64,000 nt of DNA from Alphaproteobacteria bacterium (GCA_022826345.1 JAJDVB010000017.1:18487-82486); one strand, 5' to 3'. Shown: positions 24,932 to 34,331, counted from the first letter of the stretch. Program-made: numbers and translations. The notes: generated from the sequence alone by a model not told the origin.

Positions 24932-26137
24932 ATGGAATCGCGACTGGGTGCGGCGCTGCGCCCGTACTTCCCGCTCGCTGCCGGGGTCCTGATCAATCTC
25001 TCGACCGGGATCCTCTACGCGTGGAGCGTCTTCGTGGCGCCGCTCGAAGCGGCGCTGGACGCCGACCGCGCGACGGTGAGCGGCGCGCAGTCGCTCTGCC
25101 TGTTCACCGCGACGATCGGCTGCTTCGTGATGCACCGGTTGCTGCACTGGTTCACGCTTCCACAGCTCACACTGGTTATGGGCGCCGTGTCGGCGGTCGG
25201 TTTCGCGCTCGCGGGCTTCGTCCAGTCGGTCGCGGCACTCTATGTCGGCTACGGCGTTCTCTTCGGCTTTGCCGTCGGCGTCGTCTATTTCGTCGCGATG
25301 ACCGCGGCGAGCATCGACGGGCCGGTGCGCCCCAGCATCGCCATGAGCATCAACATGTCGGCGGTCGCCATGGGCGGCATCGCCTGGTCACCCGGCCTTG
25401 CCATTCTGATGGCTGCGACGGGGCCGGAGACGACCTTCGGCGTGACGGCTGCGGTGATTTTCCTGGCCATCGCGGTCGCCGCTGCACTCATCACGCTCTC
25501 CCGCAAGGAAGCGCCGGCGACCGGCACGATCGGGCTCTTCCAGGACATCCTGACCGACCGGCCCCGCGTGGTGATCGCGATCTTCCTGGGCTTTCTCTGC
25601 ATCGCCTTCACGGCGCTCATGGTCATCGGCCACGCGGCGACGATGATGGCCGCCTGGGGGGCGTCTGCCGACCAGACCCAGTTCGCACCGATGCTCTCCA
25701 GCGCAGGCTACGTGGCCGGCGGGCTGGTCGGCGGTGTTCTCGTCGATGCGCTGACGGGCCGACGCGTGCTCACAGGCGTCGGTCTCGTCATGGGCGCGTT
25801 TCTGCTGGCGCTCTTCTTCATGCCCGGCGTGGTCATGGGGCTCGCCGCCATCGCCGCGGTCGGCATGGCCTTCGGCGTCGTCGCAAGCGCGCACCCGGTG
25901 ACCATCGCGGGCTATTACGGGGCGGCGGCGCTGCCCAGAGTCTTCGGCCGCATCGCCATCGCCTACGGGCTCGGCGGCCTGCTCGGGCCGTTCTCCGCAG
26001 GCGCGATCTACGATGCCGATCAGCACTACGGCACCGCGGTCATCTTGACCGCCGCGATCGCCTTCCTGGGCGCGCTATTCTATGCGGGCCTGCCCCGCCG
26101 CGAGCGGCTCGGCGCATCGGCGCGGCCGGCGGCTTGA
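24932..26137 (+). CDS. MFS transporter, oxalate/formate antiporter-like (OFA family)
   Basis: A 401-residue carrier with about 12 membrane segments. The first segment, FPLAAGVLINLSTGILYAWSV, and the following VFVAPLE loop match the oxalate:formate antiporter family start; PSIAMSINMSAVAMGG resembles its later conserved region. Members exchange small monocarboxylates or dicarboxylates across the inner membrane. ATG 24932 has GGAG five bases upstream. The alpha/beta hydrolase follows 15 bases after its stop and may be co-transcribed. Confidence 0.8.
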   Translation: MESRLGAALRPYFPLAAGVLINLSTGILYAWSVFVAPLEAALDADRATVSGAQSLCLFTATIGCFVMHRLLHWFTLPQLTLVMGAVSAVGFALAGFVQSVAALYVGYGVLFGFAVGVVYFVAMTAASIDGPVRPSIAMSINMSAVAMGGIAWSPGLAILMAATGPETTFGVTAAVIFLAIAVAAALITLSRKEAPATGTIGLFQDILTDRPRVVIAIFLGFLCIAFTALMVIGHAATMMAAWGASADQTQFAPMLSSAGYVAGGLVGGVLVDALTGRRVLTGVGLVMGAFLLALFFMPGVVMGLAAIAAVGMAFGVVASAHPVTIAGYYGAAALPRVFGRIAIAYGLGGLLGPFSAGAIYDADQHYGTAVILTAAIAFLGALFYAGLPRRERLGASARPAA

Positions 26138-26152
26138 GGAGGAGACGGAACC

Positions 26153-26980
26153 ATGCCGCATGTCACGACCAATGACGGGGTTCGCCTTCACTATGTGGAG
26201 AAGGGGAGCGGCGCACCCCTCGTCATGATCCCCGGCTGGTCGCAGACCGCCGCGCAGTTCGAGGCCCAGATCGAGGGGCTTTCAGCCAGCCGCCGCGTCA
26301 TCGCCTTCGACATGCGCGGGCACGGCGAATCCGACAAGCCTGAACACGGCTACAAGATCCAGCGCCTCGCCATGGACGTGCGCAACGCGATCGAGGCGCT
26401 CGGCCTGGAGGGGGTGAGCCTGCTCGGCCACTCCATGGGGTGCTCCGTGATCTGGTGCTACATCGACCTCTTCGGCGAAGCGGGGCTGGAGCGGCTCGTC
26501 CTGGTCGATCAGATGCCCAGCATCACCGCGCGCGATGAGTGGTCCGATCAGGAGAAGCAGGACGCCGGCGCGATCTTCAATGGCGCGAGCCTCTACGAGA
26601 CCATCGCCGCCCTCGCCGGGAAGGAGGGCGTGGGGACCACGAAGGGCTTCATCAGCAGCATGTTCACCGGCGGCTTTCCAGAGGAGCGGGTGGCGTGGGT
26701 CATCGAGCAGAATCGCAAGATGCCGCGCCGCCACGCGGCCACGCTGCTCCTCAATCATTCGACGCAGGACTGGCGCGACCTGATCCCCCGCATCACGCTG
26801 CCTGCGCTCATCGTCGGCGGCCGAGTCAGCCTGATCGACTGGCGCTCGCAGGAGTGGATGCAGCGCCAGATCGCGGGCTCGAAGTTGGAGATTTTCGAGG
26901 AAGCGGACGGCGGCAATCACTTCATGTTTATGGAGAACCCGGAACGCTTCAACCGCGTGGTGGACGCGTTCCTCGGCTAA
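26153..26980 (+). CDS. Alpha/beta hydrolase
   Basis: A 275-residue cytoplasmic hydrolase of the haloperoxidase/esterase type. The nucleophile elbow GHSMGCSV places Ser at about residue 94, MIPGWSQTA near residues 25-33 forms the oxyanion region (HG replaced by PGW), and the C-terminal GGNHFMFMENPERF supplies the catalytic His. ATG 26153 is preceded by GAGGAGGAGACGG, a strong ribosome site. It sits just after an OFA-like carrier; no pathway is obvious. It converges with the NCS2 permease gene. Confidence 0.88.
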   Translation: MPHVTTNDGVRLHYVEKGSGAPLVMIPGWSQTAAQFEAQIEGLSASRRVIAFDMRGHGESDKPEHGYKIQRLAMDVRNAIEALGLEGVSLLGHSMGCSVIWCYIDLFGEAGLERLVLVDQMPSITARDEWSDQEKQDAGAIFNGASLYETIAALAGKEGVGTTKGFISSMFTGGFPEERVAWVIEQNRKMPRRHAATLLLNHSTQDWRDLIPRITLPALIVGGRVSLIDWRSQEWMQRQIAGSKLEIFEEADGGNHFMFMENPERFNRVVDAFLG

Positions 26981-26983
26981 TCG

Positions 26984-28741
26984 TCAGCCTGTGCGCGCCT
27001 CCACGCGGATCGTGACGATGTCGGTGTCGTGATACTGCTGGTGGTGGACGGAAGACGCGAGGTGGCGTAGCAGCCTTAGCGACACCTCCCGCTCAGGCGC
27101 ATCCTCGGACGCCTCGCCCATGAGGGCGATCCGATCCTCCAGGTTCTCCTCGCCGGGTGCGGCGATGAACTCCAGCACCGCGGCGCCGCCCTCCTTGTGG
27201 GCGGTGAGCAGCAGCCGCCGCCTCCGGTGCGGCGCGCCCTCGGCTTCGTCCTCTTCGTCGTGCCGCAGGAGGGTCAGAATCGCCTCCTCGGCGGCGGCAT
27301 CGAGGCGGTGCGCCATCGCCTCGCCCCAGCCGCTGCGGGAGGCGAAGGACTGCAGGAACTCTCTGATCTTCGGCAGCGACGCCACCTCGAAGGGCGCCTG
27401 GACGCGGCGCCTGCGGGGCGCCGTGAACTCCACGAAGAGCGTGAGCAGGATCGCCGTCATTCCGCCGGCCGTCATGCCGTTCTCGAGGAGCCCGCCGGCG
27501 ATACCCGAGACATGCTCAGGGAAAATCACGCCGTTCTGGAAGCCGACCCCGATCCAGAAGGACACCCCTGCGATCAGGCCCTTGCGGTAGTCCACCCCGT
27601 CCTGGATGACGATCCGCATGCCGACCACGAAGAGCAGCCCCAGCAGAACCGTGATGTAGGCCGCCGCAACCGGCCCCGGTATCGCCAGCACGACGGCGAG
27701 CGCCTTAGGAATGAACGCCACCACTACGAAAGCGATCCCGAGCGCGACGCCCACACTGCGGGCGCCGACGCCGGTGAGCGCGGTCACCGATATGCTCGTG
27801 GAATAGGTTGTGTTGGGCACGGTCCCCACTAGGCCGGAGAGCAGGTTGCCCACGCCGTCGGCGCTCACCGCCCCCTGCACCGCCCGAAAATTCACCGCGC
27901 GCTGCTTGCGCCAGGAGACACGCTGGATGGCGATACCGTCGCCCACCGTTTCGACGGCGCCGACCAGGGTGACGAAGACAAAGGCTGGCAGGAGGCCCCA
28001 GAAGACTGGCCCGAACTCGATATCGAAGCCCGGCCATCCGCCCGATGGCACACCCACCCAAGACGCCGCGGCGATGCCGGCGACGTCGTAGAAGCCGAAA
28101 TACCCGGCAACCCCGCAGCCGGCGACGATGCCGATGACCGGCGCCCAGAGTCTGAGCGCGCCCGTGGCTTTCAGTGAGATGCCGCACAGGACGAGCACGG
28201 TCACAAGCGCCGCGAGCGGCGCGCCGAGCTCCGACGTGCCTTCCGGAACCTGACCCAACATGCCGAAGACGATCGGCATCACCGTGACGGGGATCAGCAT
28301 GATGACCGTGCCCGAGACGGTCGGCGTCAGAATCCGCCGGAGCAGCGAGAGCCGCCACGCGAGCAGGAACTGGAATAGGGCGGAGATCACCACCAGCGTC
28401 GCCAGCATCGCCGGGCCGCCCTGAGCGATCGCGCCGACGCAGATCGCGATGAAGGCCCCGGAGGTGCCCATGACAAGGACGTAGCCGGCACCGATTCGCC
28501 CGACACGGACCGCCTGCAGGACCGAGGTGATGCCGCTGACCAGGACGGCGCCGAAGACCGCCCACGTCAGATAGGATTCCGCCCCGCCCGCGGCACGGAC
28601 CACGATCGCAGGCGTCAGCGCGACGCCGGCGATACAAAGGACGGCGAGCTGCAGGCCGAGGCCGCAGCTGAGGGCAATGGGCGGTCGTTCGTCGGGCTCG
28701 TAGCGAACGCCGCCCGGCCGCTCTGAGCCGCCTGTCGTCAT
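26984..28741 (-). CDS. NCS2 (xanthine/uracil) permease fused to an HATPase-like domain
   Basis: A 585-residue protein. Residues 1-450 form a nucleobase:cation symporter-2 permease: LALSCGLGLQLAVL-type start, SGTVIMLIPVTVMPIVFG, GFNDVAG-like and NTTYSTSISVTALTGVGAR (substrate-region motif). From about residue 456 a soluble domain resembles RsbW/SpoIIAB-type anti-sigma ATPases: LPKIREFLQSF, then RLDAAAEEAILTLLRH aligned to the family EEAxxNxxxH, and REVSLRLLRHLASSV aligned to GLxLLrxlaD. The ATP-binding Asn is not conserved, so it may not hydrolyse ATP. ATG 28741 has GGAGG upstream. The domain might sense or gate; this is inference. Confidence 0.8.
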   Translation of the reverse strand: MTTGGSERPGGVRYEPDERPPIALSCGLGLQLAVLCIAGVALTPAIVVRAAGGAESYLTWAVFGAVLVSGITSVLQAVRVGRIGAGYVLVMGTSGAFIAICVGAIAQGGPAMLATLVVISALFQFLLAWRLSLLRRILTPTVSGTVIMLIPVTVMPIVFGMLGQVPEGTSELGAPLAALVTVLVLCGISLKATGALRLWAPVIGIVAGCGVAGYFGFYDVAGIAAASWVGVPSGGWPGFDIEFGPVFWGLLPAFVFVTLVGAVETVGDGIAIQRVSWRKQRAVNFRAVQGAVSADGVGNLLSGLVGTVPNTTYSTSISVTALTGVGARSVGVALGIAFVVVAFIPKALAVVLAIPGPVAAAYITVLLGLLFVVGMRIVIQDGVDYRKGLIAGVSFWIGVGFQNGVIFPEHVSGIAGGLLENGMTAGGMTAILLTLFVEFTAPRRRRVQAPFEVASLPKIREFLQSFASRSGWGEAMAHRLDAAAEEAILTLLRHDEEDEAEGAPHRRRRLLLTAHKEGGAAVLEFIAAPGEENLEDRIALMGEASEDAPEREVSLRLLRHLASSVHHQQYHDTDIVTIRVEARTG

Positions 28742-28837
28742 GCCGCACCCTCCCTGTCCAGAGTGCGGGCCGCACTGTGGCACAGGCGCGCGCTATCGCG
28801 AAGCGGCAAACAGCGGCAGGAAGCGCGGTCGCCGGGA

Positions 28838-29740
28838 TCAGACGTCGTATTCGAGGCCGATGTCGCGGTAGCGCTCGGGGTCCTCAAGCCAGCGCTGGCG
28901 CACCTTCACGAAAAGCTTGAGGTCGATTGGGCGGCCCAGGATCTGAGAAAGCTCGGCGCGCGCTGCCGTGCCGATCGCCTTGATCCGCTGCCCGCCCTTG
29001 CCGAGGACGATGCCCTTGTGCGTCTCCCGCTGCACGTAGATCACCTGCTCGACCCGTGCGCCGCCGTTTCGCGCGCTGGTCCAGCCTTCGGTCTCGACCG
29101 CGACGGCATAGGGGAGCTCCTGGCGCAACTGCAGGAAGAGCTGTTCGCGCGTGATCTCGGCCGCTAGCAGGCGCTCCGATATGTCGGTGAGCTGGTCTTC
29201 GGGATAGAGCCAGGGGCCCGGCGGCATCCGCGCCTTGAGCACGCCAAGCAGGTCTTCGACCCCGTCGCCGTCGAGCGCCGAGACCATGAAGATCTCGGCT
29301 GCGAGCCCGGTTTCCTCGACCCCCGCCGCGAGCGGAAGCAGGGCGTGGCGCGGCACTAGGTCGATCTTGTTGAGCGCCACCAGGGTCTCGCGTCCGGTCT
29401 CCTTGAGCCGGTCGATGATGGCCCTGGTCTCGCCCGTCAGCCCGCGCTTCGCGTCCACCAGCAGCAGGATGGCGTCGGCGTCGTGCGCGCCGCTCCAGGC
29501 GGCGTGGACCATCGCACGCTCGAAGCGGTGCTTGGCAGCAAAGATTCCGGGCGTGTCGACGAAGACGAGCTGCACGTCGTCGATCACACGAATGCCGCGC
29601 AAGCGGCTGCGCGTGGTCTGCACCTTGGGTGAGACGATGGCGACCTTGGCGCCGACCAGCCGGTTGACCAGCGTCGACTTGCCGACATTGGGCGCCCCCA
29701 GCACGGCGACGAAGCCCGCGCGGGTGTGGGCCTCAGCCAT
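28838..29740 (-). CDS. era: GTPase Era
   Basis: A 300-residue ribosome-assembly GTPase. G1 is GAPNVGKST (about residues 15-23), G3 is DTPGIF, and G4 is NKIDLVPR. The C-terminal KH domain holds GIVLGKGGQRIKAIG and binds the 16S rRNA 3' end. Start is ATG 29740, overlapping the rnc stop by eight bases, as in other rnc-era operons. It is the last gene of the lepB-rnc-era run. Confidence 0.96.
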   Translation of the reverse strand: MAEAHTRAGFVAVLGAPNVGKSTLVNRLVGAKVAIVSPKVQTTRSRLRGIRVIDDVQLVFVDTPGIFAAKHRFERAMVHAAWSGAHDADAILLLVDAKRGLTGETRAIIDRLKETGRETLVALNKIDLVPRHALLPLAAGVEETGLAAEIFMVSALDGDGVEDLLGVLKARMPPGPWLYPEDQLTDISERLLAAEITREQLFLQLRQELPYAVAVETEGWTSARNGGARVEQVIYVQRETHKGIVLGKGGQRIKAIGTAARAELSQILGRPIDLKLFVKVRQRWLEDPERYRDIGLEYDV

Positions 29741-30434
29741 CGCCGTCGTGCCCACCAGCGGTGATACGCGCGACCAACGCGTCGGCGGCACCCTGCTCTG
29801 CCGCGCGCTTGGTGGCGCCGGTAGCGACCGCCGTGCCGAGCCCGGCGACCTCCGCCTCCACCTCGAAGAGCGGGCTGTGGGCGGGGCCGCTCGACGACAA
29901 CACGCGATAGAGCGGAAGCCCGAGCCCCCGCGCCTGCGTCCACTCCTGGAGCCGGGTCTTGGGATCGCGCGGCGGTTCCGGATCGGCGTCCAATGCGGGC
30001 GACCAATAGCGGCGGATGAAGTACTCGGCGGCTTCGAGGCCGCCATCGATATAGAGGGCGCCGATGACCGCCTCGCAGGCATCCGCCAGGTTGGCCGGAT
30101 TGTCGCGCCCACCAGCGACGTCCTCGCTGCGGCTCAGAGTCAGCCGGTCGCCGAGCGCGAGGCTGCGGGCCACGCCCTCCAAAGCCTCGCGGCGGACCAG
30201 CGCGGAATAGCGCTGGGAAAGCGCGCCCTCGGCCTCGTGCGGGAATGCCTCGTACAGCATCGCCGCCACGACCATGCCGAGCACGCGGTCGCCCAGAAAT
30301 TCCAGGCGCTGGTTGCTGCCGGCCTTCCCGCCCGCGCTCGGATGGCGCAACGCGAGTGCGAGCAGCGCCGGGCTCGCGAAGCGGTGGCCGAGAACCTCGT
30401 CGAGGGACTCCGCAGGCTGGGCGACGCCTTCCAC
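29733..30434 (-). CDS. rnc: Ribonuclease III
   Basis: A 233-residue double-strand-specific endonuclease. The signature NQRLEFLGDRVLG (about residues 41-53) carries catalytic acids, and ADACEAVIGALYIDGG holds the second acidic pair. The C-terminal double-stranded RNA-binding domain is at about residues 158-225 (DPKTRLQEWTQ ... ATKRAAEQGAADAL). It processes rRNA precursors and structured mRNAs. Start is at 30434, 35 bases after the lepB stop; its end overlaps era. Confidence 0.96.
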   Translation of the reverse strand: MEGVAQPAESLDEVLGHRFASPALLALALRHPSAGGKAGSNQRLEFLGDRVLGMVVAAMLYEAFPHEAEGALSQRYSALVRREALEGVARSLALGDRLTLSRSEDVAGGRDNPANLADACEAVIGALYIDGGLEAAEYFIRRYWSPALDADPEPPRDPKTRLQEWTQARGLGLPLYRVLSSSGPAHSPLFEVEAEVAGLGTAVATGATKRAAEQGAADALVARITAGGHDGDG

Positions 30435-30469
30435 CGCCTCCTCCGGCCCATCTGCCCTGCCCTTGGGCG

Positions 30470-31237
30470 CTAGTCGATCGCCTTGAATACCCGCTCGCCG
30501 CGTGTTGCGCTGGGCCAGTTCCAGACCTCCCCGATGCTGGTTCCGTCCTCCAGCGAGTGGAAGATGAACTCGGCCCGGCCCACGAGGTTTTCGGACGGGA
30601 TGAACCCGACCGAGGGCACGCGGCTGTCGAGCGAGTTATCCCGGTTGTCGCCCATGGCGAAGTAATGGTCGGCGGGCACGGTGTAGATCTGCGTGTTGTC
30701 GAGGCCGCCAGTGGGCGTCGCGTCGAGGGTCATGTAGCTTACGCCATTCGGCAGCGTCTCGCGATACTGGCGCAAGACGCGCTCGCGGCCGTAGCGATCC
30801 GCGTAGCTGTAATCGTCCACGCGTTCGCGCTTCACTGGCGTGCCGTTGATGTGGAGCACGCCCTTGAGCACCTGGATGCGGTCTCCCGGCAGCCCGATGA
30901 TGCGCTTGATGTAGTCGGTCTCGTTGTCGCGGGGCAGCTTGAAGACCGCGACATCGCCGCGATCGGGCGGGCTGTCGATGATGCGTCCGTCGAAGATATC
31001 GACGCCCCAGGGCAGGGAGTACGTGCTGTAGCCGTAGGCGTATTTCGACACGAACAGGTAGTCGCCGACGAGCAGGGTCGGGATCATCGAGCCGGAGGGG
31101 ATGTTGAAGGGCTCGATCGCGACGGTACGCACGATCAGCGCGGCAAGAACCGCGTAGATCAGGGTCCGGATCGTGTCCCAGAAGCCGCTGAATCTGCGCT
31201 TGGCTGAGCCCTTGTCTTGAGATTTGGCGCGCGCCAT
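30470..31237 (-). CDS. lepB: Signal peptidase I
   Basis: A 255-residue membrane peptidase that releases Sec and Tat signal peptides. One membrane helix (about residues 24-38, IYAVLAALIVRTVA) precedes the catalytic IPSGSMIPTLL with Ser 50; the general base is Lys 111 in DYIKRIIGLPGDR. MGDNRDNSLDSR near the end is the family box E. It heads lepB-rnc-era, the standard alphaproteobacterial order. Confidence 0.96.
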   Translation of the reverse strand: MARAKSQDKGSAKRRFSGFWDTIRTLIYAVLAALIVRTVAIEPFNIPSGSMIPTLLVGDYLFVSKYAYGYSTYSLPWGVDIFDGRIIDSPPDRGDVAVFKLPRDNETDYIKRIIGLPGDRIQVLKGVLHINGTPVKRERVDDYSYADRYGRERVLRQYRETLPNGVSYMTLDATPTGGLDNTQIYTVPADHYFAMGDNRDNSLDSRVPSVGFIPSENLVGRAEFIFHSLEDGTSIGEVWNWPSATRGERVFKAID

Positions 31238-31296
31238 GTGCGGTCGGTTCGGTTCCAGCTGTTCGCGGCCCGGGCCGCCCGCTGCCCTCGTTGCCG

Positions 31297-31701
31297 TCAG
31301 TCGGTTGCAGGGATTGCCGTGATTACCACGATGGCCTGGGCGATGGGTGGCTCATCGGTCATGGTCACGTCGATCCGGCACCTCATGCCCGAAGGCGTGA
31401 GCGATTGCAAGCGCCTGAGCGCGCCGCCGGTCAGCTCGATGGTCGGCTGGCCGCTGGGCAGGTTGACCACCGCCATGTCGCGCCAGAAGACGCCTTGGCG
31501 GAGCCCGGTGCCCAGCGCCTTCGCGCAGGCCTCCTTGGCGGCGAAGCGACGGGCGTAGGTTTCCTCCGGCCTCAGCCGGCGCTCGGCACGTGCGCGTTCG
31601 ACTGCGGTGAAGACGCGGTGGGTAAAGCGCGCGCCGAAGCGGTCGAGCGTGCCCGCGATCCGCCGGATGTCGACGATGTCGGCGCCGAGGCCGACGATCA
31701 T
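31297..31701 (-). CDS. acpS: Holo-[acyl-carrier-protein] synthase
   Basis: A 134-residue phosphopantetheinyl transferase that activates acyl carrier protein. The two family motifs are [12 protein letters not shown] (N-terminal Asp) and [14 protein letters not shown] (Glu and Lys for CoA and metal). ATG 31701 gives the family N-terminus; GTG 31734 would add 11 residues. It sits 59 bases upstream of lepB on the same strand. In many alphaproteobacteria pdxJ precedes it; here a DUF2062 gene does. Confidence 0.94.
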   Translation of the reverse strand: MIVGLGADIVDIRRIAGTLDRFGARFTHRVFTAVERARAERRLRPEETYARRFAAKEACAKALGTGLRQGVFWRDMAVVNLPSGQPTIELTGGALRRLQSLTPSGMRCRIDVTMTDEPPIAQAIVVITAIPATD

Positions 31702-31747
31702 CGGCCAGGCCGGCGGCTCGGCAGCGGCGCTCACCGCACGCGCACCA

Positions 31748-32443
31748 TCAGCGGCCGCGGTCCACCAGCACCTGGTCGAGATGGGTCACGTTCGCGGCGG
31801 CCTGCTGGGCGTCCTCCTGGGCGGGCTCGGGGGCTGCATCGGGGATGGTGATTTCGTCATCCGCCTGCCGCGCGGGGTCCAGTTTGGCGCGGCGCTCCTC
31901 GTCGAGCACCTGGCGCCGCCGCAGGCGCCTGGCCTGGCGGTGGTGCTGGTAGTTGCCCACCACCCGTCGGATCGGGAAGAAGAACAGGACCCACACGACC
32001 ACCGCCGTTGGCAGTCCGCCCACCAGCATGGGCAGCAGCACCGTGCCCGGCTCCTCGAAAATGGTGCCGATCGTCATATCGGCCGGCAGCTCCTGGCCGC
32101 GCTCGTAGCCGAGAATCCACGTTCCGAGCCAGATGATCCCCGCCCAGATGAACGGGAAGGTCCACGGATTGCCGACCGCGGTGCCGATCGCCGACGCGAT
32201 GATGTTGCCGCGCAGCGCCCATGCCAGCACCGCGGCGAGAATGAAGTGGAACCCGATCAGTGGCGTGAACGAGACCGCCGCGCCACACGCGAAGCCGCAG
32301 GCGATGGCGTAGGGCGAGCCTTGCAGGCGTTTGAGCTTGAAGGTCCAGTATCGAAAAACCCGGCCCCAGTTCATGGTGGGCCACACGAACCGCCGCAGGC
32401 GGGCCCATCGGCTCAGCTTCTTGCGTCGGCGAAACAGGCTCAA
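31748..32443 (-). CDS. DUF2062 domain membrane protein
   Basis: About 231 residues with the DUF2062 pattern: basic N-terminal [30 protein letters not shown] with a helical hairpin, [10 protein letters not shown], and two more membrane segments near residues 150-180. The C-terminal 50 residues are charged and disordered. The start is probably TTG 32443 (LSLFRRRKK); no ATG fits and upstream codons do not look coding. DUF2062 genes are regularly found beside lepB/rnc/era in Alphaproteobacteria. Biochemical function is unknown. Confidence 0.8.
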   Translation of the reverse strand: MSLFRRRKKLSRWARLRRFVWPTMNWGRVFRYWTFKLKRLQGSPYAIACGFACGAAVSFTPLIGFHFILAAVLAWALRGNIIASAIGTAVGNPWTFPFIWAGIIWLGTWILGYERGQELPADMTIGTIFEEPGTVLLPMLVGGLPTAVVVWVLFFFPIRRVVGNYQHHRQARRLRRRQVLDEERRAKLDPARQADDEITIPDAAPEPAQEDAQQAAANVTHLDQVLVDRGR

Positions 32444-32776
32444 GGCGGCCCTCGACTCAGCCCGCGCCCGGCAGGAGTCTCCGCGCCGGCCATGCGGGTA
32501 ACGCACGACCGAAAGCCAACGCCTGTCTCATCGCCTTCCTCCCAACCGCGGGTTTACCCTTCTTATTTTTCGTCCCCAATCCGAGACTTAGCCCAAGTTC
32601 GGGCGGTCGTGCAAGACCCGGCGCACTTGCGCGCTCGATCGCCGAACGAGTCCCCGCACCTACATATGGGCCAGTCAGCCTTGCATTTAGTGTGTGATAC
32701 TGTATATTGGGAGTTTAGGGCACATCGCGACAATATTTGGACCGGTGCAAGCCCGGCACCGGACGGAGGGACGGTT
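32444..32776. other. Divergent intergenic region between DUF2062 and gcrA
   Basis: This spacer carries no gene. It holds a candidate promoter for gcrA near its right end (listed separately) and a GAGTC site near 32646, one instance of the GANTC methylation sequence used by CcrM and GcrA. A single site could be chance. Confidence 0.5.
32681..32708 (+). promoter_or_regulatory. Candidate promoter for gcrA
   Basis: TTGCAT (32681-32686) and TATATT (32703-32708) are separated by 16 bp in an AT-rich patch of an otherwise GC-rich spacer, about 70 bases before the gcrA ATG. This matches a sigma-70 promoter reasonably well. Confidence 0.5.
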
Positions 32777-33238
32777 ATGACAGCCTGGACGCCGGAGCGG
32801 GTCGCCACCGTGACCCGGCTGTGGAACGAAGGACTCACGACCGCCGAGATCGGGCGTGCGGTCGGCATGTCAAAGAATGCCGTCGTCGGCAAGGCGCATC
32901 GCTTGCAGCTGCCGCCGCGCCCATCGCCGATCCGGCGCGGAAAGAGTTATTCGCGCACACCGAAGGCCAAGAACGGCGTGAACGGTGCAAACGGTGTGCA
33001 TGGCACGAACGGACGCAAGTCAGCGACGGCGCAGTCTGGGATCGTGGTGCCGGCAAGATCGCGAGCGCCGGAGCCGTCTCTCGCCGTGGGCAGTTCGGCG
33101 TGCAAATGGCCGATCGGCCATCCCGACGAGCCCAGCTTCCACTTCTGCGGCGAGCTTGCGCTGCTCGGCAAGCCCTACTGCCTGGAGCACTACCGCAGGG
33201 CCTACGTGGCCGTCAGGCCCCGCTCCGACGCGGCCTGA
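32777..33238 (+). CDS. gcrA: Cell cycle regulator GcrA
   Basis: A 153-residue transcription factor restricted to Alphaproteobacteria; it works with sigma-70 at promoters carrying methylated GANTC. The N-terminal helix-turn-helix reads MTAWTPERVATVTRLWNEGL followed by IGRAVGMSKNAVVGKAHRL. The C-terminal sigma-binding part has CKWPIGHPDEPSFHFCG and GKPYCLEHYRRAY, with the family cysteines. The linker contains an Asn-Gly-rich stretch, NGVNGANGVHGTNG. ATG 32777 has GGAGG upstream. This gene is the best taxonomic marker in the window. Confidence 0.95.
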   Translation: MTAWTPERVATVTRLWNEGLTTAEIGRAVGMSKNAVVGKAHRLQLPPRPSPIRRGKSYSRTPKAKNGVNGANGVHGTNGRKSATAQSGIVVPARSRAPEPSLAVGSSACKWPIGHPDEPSFHFCGELALLGKPYCLEHYRRAYVAVRPRSDAA

Positions 33239-33271
33239 GCCATCCCCGACGGGGCCTCGCCGCCGGCGTCG

Positions 33272-33625
33272 CTACAATGCCGGCCGGTCGGGCTCGGCTG
33301 AGGCGGACAGCCGCTCGACCTCGGCGTCCATGCGGCCCTGCCACATCAGCGCCCACATGTGAAAATCGCCGGCCAGGCTGAACAGCGGGTAAGTGAACGT
33401 CGCCGGCCGGTTGCGCTCGATCAACAGATGGCTGAGCCAGGCAAAGAAGTAGCCACAGACGAGCGCGGCAATCAGCAGCAGCGGCTCTTCCAGGACACCA
33501 GCGACGACGACCAGGGCAACGGAGCCCGTGGTGCCGATGAAGTGCATCCGGCGGGTTCCGGGCCGGCTGTGCTCGGACACGTAGTAGGGCCAGAAGGCTC
33601 TATACCGACGGAACCGCTTGCTCAT
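33272..33625 (-). CDS. Mpo1-like (DUF962) membrane protein
   Basis: A 117-residue protein with two central hydrophobic segments (about residues 32-65) flanked by charged ends. The pattern FWPYYVSEHSRPGTRRMHFIG and SHLLIERNRPATF followed by YPLFSLAGDFHMW matches the DUF962/Mpo1 family; yeast Mpo1 is an iron-dependent fatty-acid alpha-dioxygenase that uses conserved histidines, which are present here. Bacterial members are uncharacterised. It converges with gcrA. Confidence 0.8.
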   Translation of the reverse strand: MSKRFRRYRAFWPYYVSEHSRPGTRRMHFIGTTGSVALVVVAGVLEEPLLLIAALVCGYFFAWLSHLLIERNRPATFTYPLFSLAGDFHMWALMWQGRMDAEVERLSASAEPDRPAL

Positions 33626-33773
33626 CGTCGCTGCCCCCGATCTCGCTCACGCCCGCAACGCTGCCATCGTGTCGCCCAATTCGTTGCGTTTTTGGGCTAT
33701 GCTTGTGATTCTACACCATCGTTCTCGACTCACGATCACGCGTTGAACCCGCACGGTTAGGGAGACCACGCCC

Positions 33774-34331
33774 ATGGCGGCGATGACTACACCTGTCTGC
33801 GATTTCGGCTGGAAGGCGGTCGACTTTCGGCTGGAGGGGACCGACGGCAAGACCTATACGCTGGCGGACTGCGCCGGTGAGCGCGGCACGCTGGTGATGT
33901 TCCTCTGCAACCATTGTCCGTTCGTGAAGGCCGTCATCGACCGAATCGTGGGGGACGTGGACGCGCTCAAGAGCCACGGGATCGGCGCGGTCGCCATCAT
34001 GCCGAACGACACCGAGGCCTATCCCGCCGATTCCTTCGAGAACATGAGGCTGTTCGGCAGCCAGCACGGGTTCGGCTTCCCCTATCTCATCGACCGCACC
34101 CAGGACGTCGCGCGTGCCTATGACGCGGCGTGCACACCGGATTTCTTCGGCTTCGACCGCGACCTCGGCCTGCAATACCGGGGCAGGCTCGACGCCTCGC
34201 GGATGGAGCCGGTGCCGGATGCGCGCCGGGAGCTCCTCGAGGCCATGATCCAGGTCGCCGAGACCGGGCGCGGGCCCGAGGAACAGCTGCCGTCCATGGG
34301 TTGCTCGATCAAGTGGCGCGAGGCCGCTTGA
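33774..34331 (+). CDS. Thioredoxin-like (AhpC/TSA-fold) protein
   Basis: A 185-residue cytoplasmic redoxin with thioredoxin fold. The N-terminal segment KAVDFRLEGTDGKTYTLADC leads to the active motif FLCNHCPFVKAV (CxxC near residues 45-48), and RAYDAACTPDFFGFD follows with the cis-Pro region. This CNHCP subgroup is common but poorly characterised. ATG 33774 lies in a GGAG-poor leader; GCG ATG four codons later (33783) is an alternative start. The next gene follows after 54 bases. Confidence 0.82.
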   Translation: MAAMTTPVCDFGWKAVDFRLEGTDGKTYTLADCAGERGTLVMFLCNHCPFVKAVIDRIVGDVDALKSHGIGAVAIMPNDTEAYPADSFENMRLFGSQHGFGFPYLIDRTQDVARAYDAACTPDFFGFDRDLGLQYRGRLDASRMEPVPDARRELLEAMIQVAETGRGPEEQLPSMGCSIKWREAA

